From Tipula vernalis (lineage: Eukaryota > Arthropoda > Insecta > Diptera > Tipulidae), in contig OY282560.1 in assembly GCA_958295665.1 (NCBI GenBank), forward strand, positions 44,950,333 through 45,014,332: 64,000 nucleotides of DNA, written 5' to 3'. The notes beneath the pieces were generated by a model. The model ran no database searches. It was not told the DNA's origin and saw nothing but the letters and a program-made list of their open reading frames with translations. Shown here in pieces: positions 1-11,756 of this stretch. Every line of letters begins with the position of its first letter. Position 1 is the first letter of the stretch. The translations under genes were made by a program, and so were the position numbers.

Positions 1-3000
1 AAAATGATGTAGCATAAAGGAAAATATTCCTCCGATTTGAAATCAACCAGGTCTCCGTAAAAATAACGATATCCTAGTTATAAGACAAAATAGATGAGTA
101 AATTGGTATCCCGCTATTATTTTGGTAATATACGTGTAGATTATTGTTGCTGGAATTATTTGATGAAATGATGGAGTTTAGGTTGATAGAAAACATTACT
201 AAACGTATTATTCCACAAGCGTCAGTCTGAAGTTTTTTGGACGAGGTACAAATTCTCGGAACAATGCTCCGGCAGGCCATATGTGTAGTTAAAGGAGTTT
301 GCTGAAATGGGCTAAATCAACGGCGATTTTGAACGAAATGAAATTGAGCCGACTAAAGCCATGACTAACTGACACAAGCACGCGACACTCAATCTCTTCG
401 TAGCATTTAACGTTTTAACTGAACACTCATAAGAAAAAGAAACAAATTTAAATACCCTTTTGTCACTTTTAGTTACACCTATCGCTGAAATACGTTAACA
501 CATCAAAATTTAAAAAGTTCTTTAAAGCGTAATTTAGTCCTCTGTTGCTCAACATTTTAGTACTTTGGGATTTATGTAAATTTCATCCCTGGTCGATACA
601 CTTTGTATTGACCGCGGGTTAAAGTATGGTGGGGATTTTGATACTCGTATTTCTACTTTTTTCCTTGTAGATATATTTATAAATGATTGCCCTCTTCATT
701 TTTTTCTCATTAACAAGTCGAAAATGTTGTGAATGCCATTATTGTTGAATATATTTTGTCACATATATTAAAATAATTTAATCAAAAGAAGCAAACAAAT
801 TTTTTAAGCGAAAAATAGCTAAAAAGCTAAAATAAACTGAATTTGTGCTCCGTTTCACAAAAAAAGTCAATCTCTAGTTAAAATGGGCGGTCAAATAATC
901 CCGCGTCACTGCACAATTAGTTTAAGTTAAAAATTAATGTAATCAGTAAAATGTTTTGTGGTACATATTCTATCGTCTAGCAAGCAAATCTTTAAGAGTA
1001 CGTACTCAATTAATTCTAACACACAAATTAAAATTTTATTAAATTTTTTTTTTCGAATTTTTAAATAATTTCCCTATTGCACTGTTGCTTACTAGATTTT
1101 TCAACATCTACCTGTTTGAATATACATAAATATATCCGTAGGTGGGCAAAGAAATAATTCGCTAAAAAGAGATGACAACATACCATAAATAAAATATTTT
1201 ACTTGCTCACTAATTAAGAAAACGTATACCTAATAATTTTAGAAATGGCAATTTCAAATATATTTAAGAAATTTTCGATTTACAATTAATTTTTAGAAAT
1301 TTACTTTCATACCATAATTAAGAATTTGAAATCGAGAAAATTTTAAATTTTGGAGCCGGACAAGTGGACAAAAAATTTGATTAACTGGAAAATGTAGAAT
1401 TTGAATTTTTAAAATTTTTAAATAAATTTAAAATTTGGAATTTGCTTCTTGAAACTCTATTATTTAGCCCTGATCTCTTAAGAATAAGAATTTGTTTACT
1501 TATCGGTTAAACCATTACACGTCAATTGTATAGACATTTATTTATTATTCTTTTCAATTATTTGAACAAATGAAATTTTTTCATATTGTCTACTTATAAA
1601 ATGTATACACAAGTGAAGTAAACAAGCAAATTGGCGTCACAATTTTCACACCGAGTTATTCACAAAAATTGTAAAATTTCGTATTAACCACAAAAATGTT
1701 AATTAAGATCATCAAAATAGTTTGTGATCGCCACTAGCATTATTACGCTGATTACAAAATTTATTTTTTTTCACACCCAATTAAATCTAAACTATGCTAT
1801 GATTAATGGAGTTAGAAAGTAGTTATAGTAAATATTTTTATTTTAATAATTTATAAATATTTATAATTAACTGGAGAAATAAAAATAAAATAATAATACA
1901 GTTTTATTGTTTTCATCCAACTCCTAGAATCATGCTTATCATTACAATAGTAATAAAACAAATTTTACTTTCTTTTTTATGTTTTTAATTGAGGTAATTA
2001 ACTATCATTATGAGATCAATATGCGATTTATGATTTGGTCTACTTGTCAGTAATATTGCAATTGAATTTAATGGTCTATTTGTTGAAAAAGTGCAGCTTT
2101 CCATATTAGTAAGGAACTCTGGTTAGTTGTAATAATAATAATTTTCATAATGATAAATGGGTACACAATTATGTGTCCCATACGTAAATATATTTCATAA
2201 TATTGTGCCCAAAATAAACGATTATTTTTCGTAAGCCTAGTGGGTGGCAAATAAAAAACTACAAATTAATTCGTGTACAAATTTTTGTGCAAATAAGGTC
2301 AGTTGTTAGATAATTTACTAACTTAAGATTTTATCTTTTATTTATATTTTATGTACGATTTGATTGATCTTACTTTTGTGTTTTATATATTGTATATGTC
2401 AAATACTTAAGCCTTATTCAATAAAAAATTAATTATACTGTAGCTTATATTTTTATATAAACGCTAAACACAATTTATAAATTGAGACTAAATTCGTAGC
2501 AATTAAATTTTAGACGAGGTATATGTGGTTCAACCAATTTTTTATTTTTATTAAAACAAATATTTAAATTGTGATAAGAAAAAATATTTAGAACATAAAT
2601 AAATTTGCGTAATCGTACAATTGTTTTTAACTTCCGTATAAATATGTACATGGTCTGTATACTACGTATTTTAAGTTTTTAACGGTTAATTAATTTTAAG
2701 CGTTTAATTTAGGATAGGGTGTTTATACATCATGACTATTTAGTTTTCTTAAGAAAAAAAATGCTACCGTATAAATGATTGACATATTCTTGCGATGATA
2801 TTACAAATTATATTTCCTATAAACCACGACCACATCCTCTAATGGTGTGAATAATTTAACTACATAGCGCAAAAAACATGTTTAACCTTAGTTGTTATGT
2901 TATATGATAGTATCTTGCGCACTTGATCGATTTCAAGGTCGTAGATTTTATAAGATTTCGGTAAACAAATTGTTTGTATAAACATAATGTGCACAGGGTG

Positions 3001-3515
3001 GTTTGCATGTTTATTTGCGCCACATGAGTTGCTATGCAGCAATTAACACAATTTTACTCTTGAGTTAATCCATAAATGATTGAAATTTGGAATGCTAAAT
3101 TTTAAATTGCAATTCATTGGGAATCCTTGAATTGTTCAAACATAGTATACATGCAAATAAATTCTTTTGTCCCTTTATATGTGTAATTAGTTATTTTAAC
3201 AATAGTATAATTAATTGATTAATTAGTCGATTCTGATTAATTATATCTAGCTAATATCATTATATTAAGGTCTTAGCCGAATTTGAATATTGAAATTAAA
3301 TTGTAAATTTTGTTAAAATTTATAACTCGAAAAAGAGCACGCAATTCTTTTAATTGGATACGAGTGGTTCAAATTAAGAATCACACCAAAACTCAGTTTT
3401 TCTGTTGAGAACAAGAGCAAATATTGAGTGATAAAGAAGGGCCCTTTCCAGTTTAAAAATTTTGATTTACAAAACGTGTTTGAATTGAACTTCAAAGTTT
3501 AAATATTTATCGGGT
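1..3515. other. AT-rich sequence with no recognisable gene
   Basis: The stretch is strongly AT-rich with many A/T runs. Open frames of 60-68 codons occur on the minus strand but have low-complexity composition and no family resemblance. No RNA gene, TIR pair or clear repeat was seen. It may be intergenic or deep intronic. Confidence 0.6.
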
Positions 3516-3703
3516 GTTGGGTGCGTCTCAATAGGGTAGGGTTGACCGTCTATAGCCATGTATCTCGTGGTCTATATTCCAACGCTGCAACTATGTAGAA
3601 ACCACCAAATGTGTCTAGTATACCTCCACGTGGTAACGCGGGCAACGATGTGAAGCATCGGCGAAATACTAGAGGTGAGTGTGCAGTACACTATAAATGA
3701 GCA

Positions 3704-5247
3704 ATGAGCAGAACAAATAAAAAAACTAATACCCCAGGTGGTACACCTGTTGCTCAGGTAAATCCACCCTCTTCGGAGGTCGGTATCATGGATTCTGGGG
3801 GAGACCAGCCATTGCTATACTACAATTATTTTAACCAATCCCAAGATATGTTGGTGAATAAACAAGCTCATTTGAGTGAAACAGAAAAGGATAATTCACA
3901 TCCCTTCCAGAGGAGTAACATAGTCGCGTATTCTCCGATAAGAGGTGGTAGTCCCTCCATTGGGGCCAGCAGCCACAACACTCGTTCTGCAAACGAAGAA
4001 AAGCTTCACAATGAATTGTGTAAAGCTAATAATGCATTAGTTGAAGCCAACAATATAAATAAGCAACTGAATGTTACAATTGCATGGATGCAGGAGCGTA
4101 TGAAGACGCTTGAAAACGAAGTTAAAGCTCTTAAGCCAAAGGAGGACATCGGTTCTACTCCTAACCAGAATACAACTCCACAAGAATATCATACGGATGA
4201 AGAAGAACTAGCTCGAGAAACTGAGTGGATTAGAGTTACTGGTGGGAGGAAAAAAAGGAGACGGAATAATACGCCCTCCCTACCTCAATTAAAGGATAAT
4301 GTTCCAAATATTATCCAGAAACAACCAAAAAAAAATACCTCCACCACCACCAATAGTAATAGATGAAGTCAAAGACTACGATGTACTCTATGAAAAAATA
4401 AAAACAATAACTGCTACTGATAAGTTTAATGCAAAGGTGATGAATGGAAACACCATCAAAATAAACTTAGAAGATGCTGAAACATACAGAAAAATGACAA
4501 AAATGTTAAATGAAGAAAAACGTGCTTGGCACACGTTTGAAGATAAACAAACCAGACCAATTAGGGTCATGGCTAAAAACTTACACTCTACGTGTAAACC
4601 AGATAAAATAATTGATGACCTGAAAGCAAAAGGATTTAAGGCAACTGAAGCATCGATTAAGCTAAAACGGAGAGGCAAAGTACCTCTCAACATGTTTATG
4701 TTGACCTTCGACTTCGATACTGATGATGATATCGAAAAAATTTATCAAATTAAGTACATCTTGGGGTGCAAAGTGGTTATTCAGCCTCTAAGAAGATCTA
4801 AGCTTATACCACAATGTAAACAATGTCAAGCCTATGGACATACACAAAAATATTGCAACAGGGAACCCAGGTGTGTCAAATGTTTAGGTAAACATCACAC
4901 CAAACATTGTGTAAAAGCCCAAAATGTTCAACCTAAATGCGTTCACTGTGGAGAAAACCATCCGGGTAACTAAAGAGGATGCAGCGTTGCTATTGAACTG
5001 CAAAATATCAAAAATAAGAACGTGATTGCTAAAAATCCAAGTTTATTCAGGAAACAAGCGGTTAAGATGAACCGACCCGAAGTAAATCGTAGAGTGTTCG
5101 GGAACTACTCAAGGACAATTTGGTAAAATGACTTATGCTCAAGTAATGATGAGCAACGGAAATCCAGGAAAAACTGCTCAAAATGACGATATAAGTCAAA
5201 TACTTAACTCGCTAAGGGCACTAAGGGAGCCATCCCTAAACAGAAAA
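3704..5247 (+). pseudogene. Jockey ORF1 (Gag-like nucleic-acid binding protein), frameshifted
   Basis: The product would bind the element's RNA and act as a nucleic-acid chaperone during target-primed reverse transcription. The first frame starts MSRTNKKTNT at 3704 and includes a coiled-coil-like stretch around residues 95-145 (HNELCKANNALVEANN region). It shifts frame in an A9 run at 4327-4335. The second frame carries the Jockey-type domain before three CCHC-like knuckles: CKQCQAYGHTQKYC, CVKCLGKHHTKHC and CVHCGENHPGN. A stop at 4971-4973 interrupts NHPGN*RGCSVA, where a tyrosine codon is usual in relatives. A further shift near 5090-5100 leads to the MTYAQVMMSN tail, which reads straight into ORF2 in the same frame, so the normal ORF1/ORF2 boundary is lost. 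Confidence 0.8.
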
Positions 5248-7840
5248 ATGGCCAAAGATCTTAGAATCTTATGTTGGAATGCCAATGGACTGATGCAACA
5301 TCAACAAGAACTGCAAGTGGTCCTGGACACAGAAAAAGTCGATGTATGTCTCATCACGGAAACACACTTCACTAGACAATCAAACATTAAATTTAAAAAT
5401 TATCAAATATATCACACTATTCACCCTGGAAACGCTGCTAAAGGAGGTAGTGCTGTTATAATTGTTATAATTAGAAATAGTATTCATCACTATGAGGAGT
5501 TAAAATATGAAACTGAAGAAATACAAGCAACTGCTGTTATTGTCAAATCCAAAAGTAGTTCTATTTGTATTGCTAGTATTTACTGCCCACCGAAGCACTC
5601 AATGAAAGAAAAAGATTATTTCGAGTTCCTCAGTAAATTAGGAAAACGATTTGTACTTGGAGGAGACTTTAATGCAAAAAATGTCCACTGGGGACCAAAT
5701 CCAGATTAACAACGACTAAGGGTAAAGAACTCCTAAAAGCTATCAGAAAATGCAGCTGTGAAGCCCTCTCAACTGGAAAACCAACCTACTGGCCAACTGA
5801 TCCAACCAAAGTACCAGATCTGATTGATTTCTTTATATAAAGAACATATTTGTAAATTATGTACAAGTAGATGAAAGCCACGACTTAAACTCTGATCATT
5901 CACCAATACTTCTAACGTTAAGTGAAAAAATCATTCAGAAAGAAAGAAACCCATTCCTAGTAAATAATCACACTAAATGGGCATGCTTTAGACTACCGCT
6001 AGAAGAAAAAATTAACTTAATGGTTCCATTAAAGACTGAAGAACAATTAGACAAAGAAGTTCACAAATTTATAAACGATATACAGCAATTAGCTTGGGAA
6101 AATACTCCTGAAATTAAAACGAAAATCAAGGGAAACAATTACCCTATGGAAATTAGGGAACTCCTCGCAGAAAAAAGAAGAGCGAGAAGAGTATGGCAAC
6201 AAACAAGGACCCCTCAAGATAAAACTCATTTGAACAATCTCACTCAACAATTAAGAAGAGAGATCAAAGAATTGAAAGATGAATCAATCAGCAACTATTT
6301 AAGAAAATTAACTAATGATAACAGTACTGATTGAGACCAATAATGCAGATTCCCCCAATAAAAATATCAGGTGAGAAATGGGCTAGAAATAATGAAGACA
6401 AAGCTCGAGAATGAAGACTAAACCACATGAAGACCAAACGTTGGAAGCCGAGATAATAACTGAACAAGCTCTGCAAGAAAGTAAAAAAATCCTACCCACA
6501 ACACCAAAAGAAGTCATGCGTGAGATAAAAGCTAATATGAATACGAAAAAATCTTCTGAGTACGATCTTATTACTGCAGAAATCTTAAAAGAACTGCCAA
6601 GGAAAGCTCTGGTGAAACTCACCAATCTTATAAATGCAGCATTTAGAATCAAATGTGTACCAAGCTTATGGAAAATTGCAGAAGTAATTATGATCCCAAA
6701 ACCTGGGAAACTACCACACATAACATTGTCTTATAGGCCAATTTCGCTATTGCCAGTCATGTCCAAACTCTTTGAGAAGCTTCTGGTAAAAAGATTAAAT
6801 CCGATAATCGAAAGTAAAAACTTGATCCCAAAACATCAGTTCGGTTTTCGCAACCAACACTCAACAATTGATCAAGTACACAGAATAACCAGTATAATTG
6901 AGAAAGCATTAGAGGAGAAAAAAGTCTGTTCAACAGTATTTCTAGACGTTGCACAAGCGTTTGATAGAGTGTGGCATGAAGGACTTAACCACAAGTTAAG
7001 GAATCTTCTATCAATGCAATTTGCTAAGATACTGGAATCATACTTGAAAGATAGGTTCTTCAGAATTAAGTTAGATGATAGATTTTCTGAATTTAAAGAA
7101 ATCAATGCAGGAGTTCCACAGGGCAGTGTATTAGGGCCGGTTTTATACCTACTATACACTTATGATCTTCCTACATTAGAAAACAACACAGCGGCAACTT
7201 TTGCAGATGATACGGCGATCTTAGCTGTTGGAAAAAAACTCAAAATATATAAATGGACAAAAAGATAGGGAATACAACTAAATGAAGCTAAATCAGTTCA
7301 CATCAACTTTACAAACAGACGAATCGAACATATTCCGATTTCCATAAATCGGGAAATAATACCGCAGCTAAGTATCTCGGCATGACCCTGGATGCTAAAC
7401 TACGATGGAAAGCATACGTCAAGAAGAAAAGTGAAGAATTAAGACTTAAATACAGAAAAATGTATTGGCTGATGGGAAGGAACTCTTCTTTATCAACATA
7501 CAACAAGCTTCTACTTTATAAGCAAATATTGAAACCGATTTGGACTTATGGTATTCAGCTTTGGGGTTGTACCAAACAGAGCAACGTAAATATCATCCAA
7601 AGATTTCAGAATATGGTATTAAGGAACATCGTTGATGCACCTTGGTATGTCAGGAACAATGACCTTCATAGGGAGTGTAGGGACCTTAAAATGATCCTCA
7701 TCTTAAATGAAATCCAGAAAAAAGCACGGAGACATGAAGAAAGGCTCCGCCAACATGTGAACATTGAGGCAACTCAGCTCCTAAGCATCTCGAATTTAGT
7801 TCGCAGACTTAAAAGAACCATACCTTTTGAGCTGGTGTGA
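5248..7840 (+). pseudogene. Jockey ORF2 (EEP endonuclease and reverse transcriptase), broken
   Basis: ORF2 nicks the target and copies the element RNA. The likely start is MAKDLRILCWNANG at 5248. The apurinic-type endonuclease shows the WNANG asparagine, the TETHF glutamate and GGDFNAK. The frame breaks at about 5709, continues in another frame through the LIDFFI segment near 5830 where it meets a stop, and resumes as SHDLNSDHSPILL to 6334. RT runs 6411-7268 with YRPISLLPVMSKLFEK, FLDVAQAFDRVWH, GVPQGSVLGPVLY and the catalytic FADDTAIL. After another frame change at about 7268-7380 the C-terminal region 7382-7840 is present (ILKPIWTYGIQLWGC). At least four disruptions make it non-functional, but every segment remains recognisable. 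Confidence 0.85.
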
Positions 7841-8038
7841 TTGTCAGTTTAAGCAGCATTATGCTGATCTAAAATCCACTACAAAAATGTGGTTTACTTC
7901 AATTTACCAAACACTATGGAATGCCAATGGGAAGAAGCCATAGATTAATTTAAGTTAGTAAATTAAGTCAGAAACAAATTGCTCATTAGTCCAGGAGACT
8001 AGATTGTAATTACATAAAATGAATAAATAAAATAAAAA

Positions 8039-8064
8039 AAAAATATTTATCACTGCCGGCTTTT
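8039..8064 (+). repeat. Left copy of 26-bp direct repeat
   Basis: The sequence contains TATTTATCACTGCCGGCTTT and matches 16470-16495 in the same orientation over about 26 bp. It lies directly at the end of the Jockey A-tail and just outside the left copy of the GTCTGTCA repeat family. Confidence 0.75.
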
Positions 8065-8184
8065 ACTTTCTTTTACTCTAGTAAAATAAAGTTTAGTAAT
8101 CATGAAAATTTTGGACCTTGAGATTTTTAGAGATTTATTTGTTTTGAGGTCCCCTGAGTCCGAAAAAGTGGGTTTCGAAATGGT

Positions 8185-8754
8185 GTCTGTCTGTCTGTCA
8201 GTCTGTCAGTCTGTCAGTCTGTCAGTCTGTCAGTCTGTCAGTCTGTCAGTCTGTCAGTCTGTCAGTCTGTCAGTCTGTCAGTCTGTCAGTCTGTCAGTCT
8301 GTCAGTCTGTCAGTCTGTCAGTCTGTCAGTCTGTCAGTCTGTCAGTCTGTCAGTCTGTCAGTCTGTCAGTCTGTCAGTCTGTCAGTCTGTCAGTCTGTCA
8401 GTCTGTCAGTCTGTCAGTCTGTCAGTCTGTCAGTCGGTCAGTCTGTCAGTCTGTCAGTCTGTCAGTCTGTCAGTCTGTCAGTCTGTCAGTCTGTCAGTCT
8501 GTCAGTCTGTCAGTCTGTCAGTCTGTCAGTCTGTCAGTCTGTCAGTCTGTCAGTCTGTCAGTCTGTCAGTCTGTCAGTCTGTCAGTCTGTCAGTCTGTCA
8601 GTCTGTCAGTCTGTCAGTCTGTCAGTCTGTCAGTCTGTCAGTCTGTCAGTCTGTCAGTCTGTTAGTCTGTCAGTCTGTCAGTCTGTCAGTCTGTCAGTCT
8701 GTCAGTCTGTCAGTCTGTCAGTCTGTCAGTCTGTCAGACTGTCAGTCTGTCTGT
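8185..8754 (+). repeat. (GTCTGTCA)n octanucleotide microsatellite
   Basis: About 570 bp consist of an almost perfect 8-bp unit alternating GTCT and GTCA, roughly 70 copies. Only scattered substitutions occur (a GTCG near 8434, a GTTA near 8661, an A for T near 8738). The purity suggests recent expansion or ongoing homogenisation. Confidence 0.95.
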
Positions 8755-8929
8755 GTCCTCTCTACAGCCCAGATGGTTTAACCAATCGAACTGAAACTTC
8801 AGATTTAAGCTTTTTTGATAAATTGGGAGGTCCCAGTGAATTTTACTCCAAATCGGCTAACCGGAAGTGGCCACTCTCTTGGTCCAGAAAATTTATTTTG
8901 CAAATATCTTGAAAAGTTACAAAAAATTA

Positions 8930-9060
8930 CGTTATACAAAATGTATCCAAAAATTAAAAACAAATAAAAATACAAAATAAAAAATAAAAAAAAAAAATTA
9001 AAAATTTAAAAATTAAATAAAAAATTTAAAAAAAATTAAAATTTCTCAAAATTCTCTGTT
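8930..9060 (+). repeat. A-rich simple sequence within copy A
   Basis: The run consists almost entirely of A with scattered T. The T-rich equivalent sits in inverted copy B at about 15775-15840, so it is part of the family rather than a retrotransposon tail. Confidence 0.7.
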
Positions 9061-9084
9061 CGTAAAAGAAAGTCGTGTGTTGGC

Positions 9085-9518
9085 AAAACTGATTTTTTAG
9101 AATTCCCAAAATTTAAAGATACAGAATCTATTGGGTTATTTTTTAAAATTTTTAGGAAAAAAATTTTTTTTTTTGAGGTTTACAGAATTTACAGAATACT
9201 ATATGAACCGTTATGATTTCGGGGCAAAATTTTCTTATTTCCTGGTCAGCTACTGCATAGTTCTGCCATTTCAGTTTTTTTCGTTATCGTATTGAAATCT
9301 AAACCACCTTCCGGAGCACTGTATATAAGAGATTTTTCATACTTCTTCAAAATCCATTTTGAAGCTTCGGAGTCCGAGGTTTTATCATTTTTTTCATCGT
9401 ATGATACTGACATGTTACTGACTATGTTTCCTTTCGAATTTTCCGATTTTTTACTTTTTTTTATGTTAGTAGAACATTTATTTTATTCTACATTACTAAA
9501 ATATGTAAAGTTAAGTAA
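9085..9518. other. Unassigned AT-rich spacer
   Basis: The spacer lies between repeat copies A and C. It contains an open frame of 80 codons rich in F and L that looks like AT-rich noise. The 3' part (about 9480-9518) resembles sequence just upstream of copy A and may belong to the repeat family. Confidence 0.5.
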
Positions 9519-9771
9519 TCATGAAAGTTTTTGACTTTAAGATTTTTGGTTTTGGCGCCCCTTGAGTCAGCAAAATTGGATTTTGAATTGGTGTAAGCAG
9601 TCTGTCTGTCCAGTTTTTTCATAAATTTGGAGAGACCAGTGAGCTTTTTAGTAAATCGGCCAACCAGAAGTTGCAGCTTAGATATTGGTAAGCTTCCCAA
9701 AATTGGTTACTAAGTTTCTCAAACCTCCCCATTCTTAGAAGAATGTCGTATATTGACCACACCTAGCCTAG
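9519..9771 (+). mobile_element. DINE-1/mini-me-like repeat, copy C, diverged and without expansion
   Basis: It starts TCATGAAAG and aligns with copies A and B through the segment before and after the tract, but the tract itself is only GTCTGTCTGTCC near 9599-9611. It ends GACCACACCTAGCCTAG, so a Helitron-like CTAG 3' terminus is visible at 9768-9771. It is more diverged than A and B, consistent with an older insertion. Confidence 0.5.
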
Positions 9772-10255
9772 ATAATAATAAATTCCACTGAACCAAACCC
9801 AGAATTACGCTGAGAGAAATTTGGCCAGTTGCTTGTATTAAGGTTAATGAATTCGTCTTTCTAATTCAATTTTATAAAATAAAATTTGATCCACCATTTG
9901 AACTTTGGAGCCGTTATGTGCTCGACGTCATTCTCACAAAATTTCTAAACCACATTTCCAAAATCCATGTTTTATCAATGCAAGCTATGCATATGTATAT
10001 TTGTATGTACTCCAATGTTTATGAGATTTGTATGCATATTTTGGTTAATTCCACACGAATTCCATTTATTTTTACTCCAGTTTTGCGTTTTTTTGATAAA
10101 TTAATGAACTTCACGCATCAACATTCGTGAAGGTGGAAATGAGCTTTTCGAAACATAACGCTCTGTTACGCAGTGGCGCAACAATCATTTGAAAATTCTA
10201 AAAACTATTTCACAGTTCAGCGCCGAGATCGACTTTTTCCTGATTAAAAAACGAA
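9772..10255. other. Unassigned sequence
   Basis: Mixed AT-rich sequence with no recognisable coding similarity. The one open frame (70 codons from 9918) shows no motif. Confidence 0.5.
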
Positions 10256-11430
10256 AAATTAAGAATTTTTAGAATTTATAAAACTTATAGAAATTACGGA
10301 ATTCACTTGATTTATCAAATTTGTTGAGTTAACAAAATTTGTAAAACTGAATGGAACAATAAATGAAACAATTCATAGAACTCATAAAATGTTCAACATT
10401 TATAGAATTTAAAGAATTTATAAAATTTATAGAAATTATGTAGAAGAGAATTTATAGACCTGACAGAGTTGACACTATTTATAGAACAATAAAATCTACA
10501 AGGTTAAAAATTATAAAATTCCAAAAATTTAATTTGAATTTTTAAAATTTGTAGAAAGAATTTACAGCATTTATAGAATTGATCGATTTTGCAAAATTTA
10601 AAGAATTTGTCGAATTCATTGAATTCATATGATTTATTGATTTTAAAGGACTTAACGGATTTTTATAATTCATTGACAGAATTTATGAGACAGAAAAAGT
10701 TTTACTTTAAAGAAATCATTGAATTTTTAGAAAAAAATAAAATTTAAGTCTATAGAAATTATAAACCTTTTAGAGTTATAACAATTTATTGAAATTCATA
10801 GAATTTACGAAATTTCTAGAATTTATAGAGTTTATAGACTTATTAGAAATTATAAAATTTTTAGAATTTGTAGAATTTCTGAAATTTGTAGAATTGATCG
10901 ATTTTATAAAATTTGTAGAATATATCGTATTTACAGAGTTTGTAGGATTTAAAGAGTTTACAGGATTTATTGAATTTAAAGAAGTTACTGAATTTTTATA
11001 CTTCCTAGAATTTATACATGATTTAAATGAGATTTATAGTCAAAATTTTGAAATTCATAAAATTTATAGAACTTATAGACTAATTTATAGAATTATTACA
11101 ATTTAGAAAATACAGAATTTAGAGAATTTGGATTGAATTTATTGCAATTATAGTATTTATAATCTTTGTAGAATCCATAGGAATTATGAAGTATTTAAAA
11201 TAAATAAAATTTGGATTTATAGAGTCTTCAGAAGAATCTTCAAAACTTAAAGCATTTTTAAAATTCATTACTTACTGAGTTTATAGATTTTACATATTTT
11301 ATAGAATTTATATTATTTAAAGCAGTTATCAAAATTAAAGAATTTACTGGATTTATAAAATTTTTAGAAGTTGTGGAGCAGAATTTATAGAACTGAAAAA
11401 AATTCTAAATATTATATTGCAAAAATTCTA
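10256..11430 (+). repeat. Degenerate AT array built on TAGAATTTA-like words (left arm)
   Basis: Short words such as TAGAATTTATAGAA, AAAATTT and GAATTTAT recur irregularly every 8-15 bp for over 1 kb. The 105-codon open frame here translates as F/E/I/K repeats (FIEFTKFLEF type) and is an artefact of the repeat. The same words appear in reverse complement at 11690-11753 and 13448-13745, and in the same orientation at 34840-36215. Confidence 0.8.
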
Positions 11431-11432
11431 TA

Positions 11433-11682
11433 AGCTATGTTTTTTATTCGCTCCCGATAGCTGCTATCGAGAGCCGTAATTTTTCTACGCGTAAATTTAA
11501 ATTTGACGCGCTATTTATTGGTAAACTAAACTTATTTAACATCAAATTATCATTTTTAATTTAATTGTTTAGCAAAAACTTCATATAAAAAATATTTGGC
11601 TCTAACTATATATACGGAGGGCTATTGGAAGCCACTTTTTATATGACGGCTCTCGATAGCAGCTACCCGCAGCTATAATAAA
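11433..11682. mobile_element. MITE-like inverted-repeat element
   Basis: Left and right arms share TAGCTGCTATCGAGAGCCGT as a perfect 20-bp inverted repeat (left about 11457-11476, right about 11645-11664 on the opposite strand), with looser similarity outwards. The left arm also holds the perfect 15-bp palindrome CGATAGCTGCTATCG. The interior of about 165 bp has no coding potential. It sits where the surrounding TAGAATTTA array changes orientation. Confidence 0.65.
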
Positions 11683-11689
11683 CTCTTCT

Positions 11690-11753
11690 AAAAATATTAC
11701 CAGTTTTAGAAACTTCATAATTCTCTAAATTCAACAAATCCTATAAATTGAAC
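11690..11753 (-). repeat. Start of the inverted TAGAATTTA array (right arm, proximal piece)
   Basis: The words TCATAATTCTCTAAATTC and CTATAAATTG are the reverse complement of the left-arm words. The array is then interrupted by the Harbinger insertion and resumes at 13448. Confidence 0.6.
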
Positions 11754-11756
11754 TAA
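11754..11756. other. Left TAA target-site duplication of Harbinger element
   Basis: TAA immediately precedes the left TIR and is matched by TAA at 13445-13447. A 3-bp TAA/TTA duplication is the hallmark of PIF/Harbinger insertion. Confidence 0.85.

Larger units (their letters stand above)
3520..8042 (+). mobile_element. Jockey-clade non-LTR retrotransposon, nearly full length, inactivated
   Basis: This roughly 4.5-kb element has the usual order: a less AT-rich 5' leader, an ORF1 (Gag-like) with zinc knuckles, an ORF2 with endonuclease then reverse transcriptase, a short 3' UTR and an A-rich tail ending near 8042. No LTRs are seen. The ORF1 domain upstream of the knuckles resembles the PRE_C2HC region of Jockey-clade Gag proteins, and ORF2 has EEP endonuclease and RT but no RNase H that I could see. 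Several frameshifts and stop codons show it is dead. The 5' boundary is approximate because I could not identify a target-site duplication. Confidence 0.85.
8100..9084 (+). mobile_element. DINE-1/mini-me-like repeat, copy A, with expanded microsatellite
   Basis: This copy begins TCATGAAAATTTTGG, carries a very long octanucleotide tract, then about 330 bp of unique-looking 3' sequence ending near GTCGTGTGTTGGC. Copies B (15714-16451, inverted) and C (9519-9771, direct, without the long tract) share the same flanks, so this is a dispersed family. In copy B the 3' end can form a GTGTG/CACAC stem. A GTCY-type microsatellite followed by a 3' stem-loop is typical of non-autonomous Helitron relatives in flies, but the assignment is an inference. 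Copies A and C also share about 25 bp upstream of 8100, so the true 5' end may lie nearer 8065. The SVCQSVSL repeat peptide encoded here is a by-product of the tract. Confidence 0.55.

Noticed and set aside
5128..5709. Independent endonuclease gene
   Set aside because: Its position, frame context and motifs place it within ORF2 of the Jockey element.
8039..8064. Target-site duplication of the Jockey element
   Set aside because: The matching copy is at 16470-16495, downstream, whereas a Jockey duplication should lie at the element's 5' end near 3.5 kb.
8102..8665. 187-codon frame with SVCQSVSL repeats, and its minus-strand counterpart at 16009-16449
   Set aside because: It is translation of the GTCTGTCA microsatellite; no protein family is implied.
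8185..8754. CRISPR-like array
   Set aside because: The tract has no spacers; it is an uninterrupted octamer microsatellite in eukaryotic DNA.
10789..11106. 105-codon frame rich in F, E, I and K
   Set aside because: It follows directly from TTTATAGAATTTGTAGAATT-type words of the AT array.
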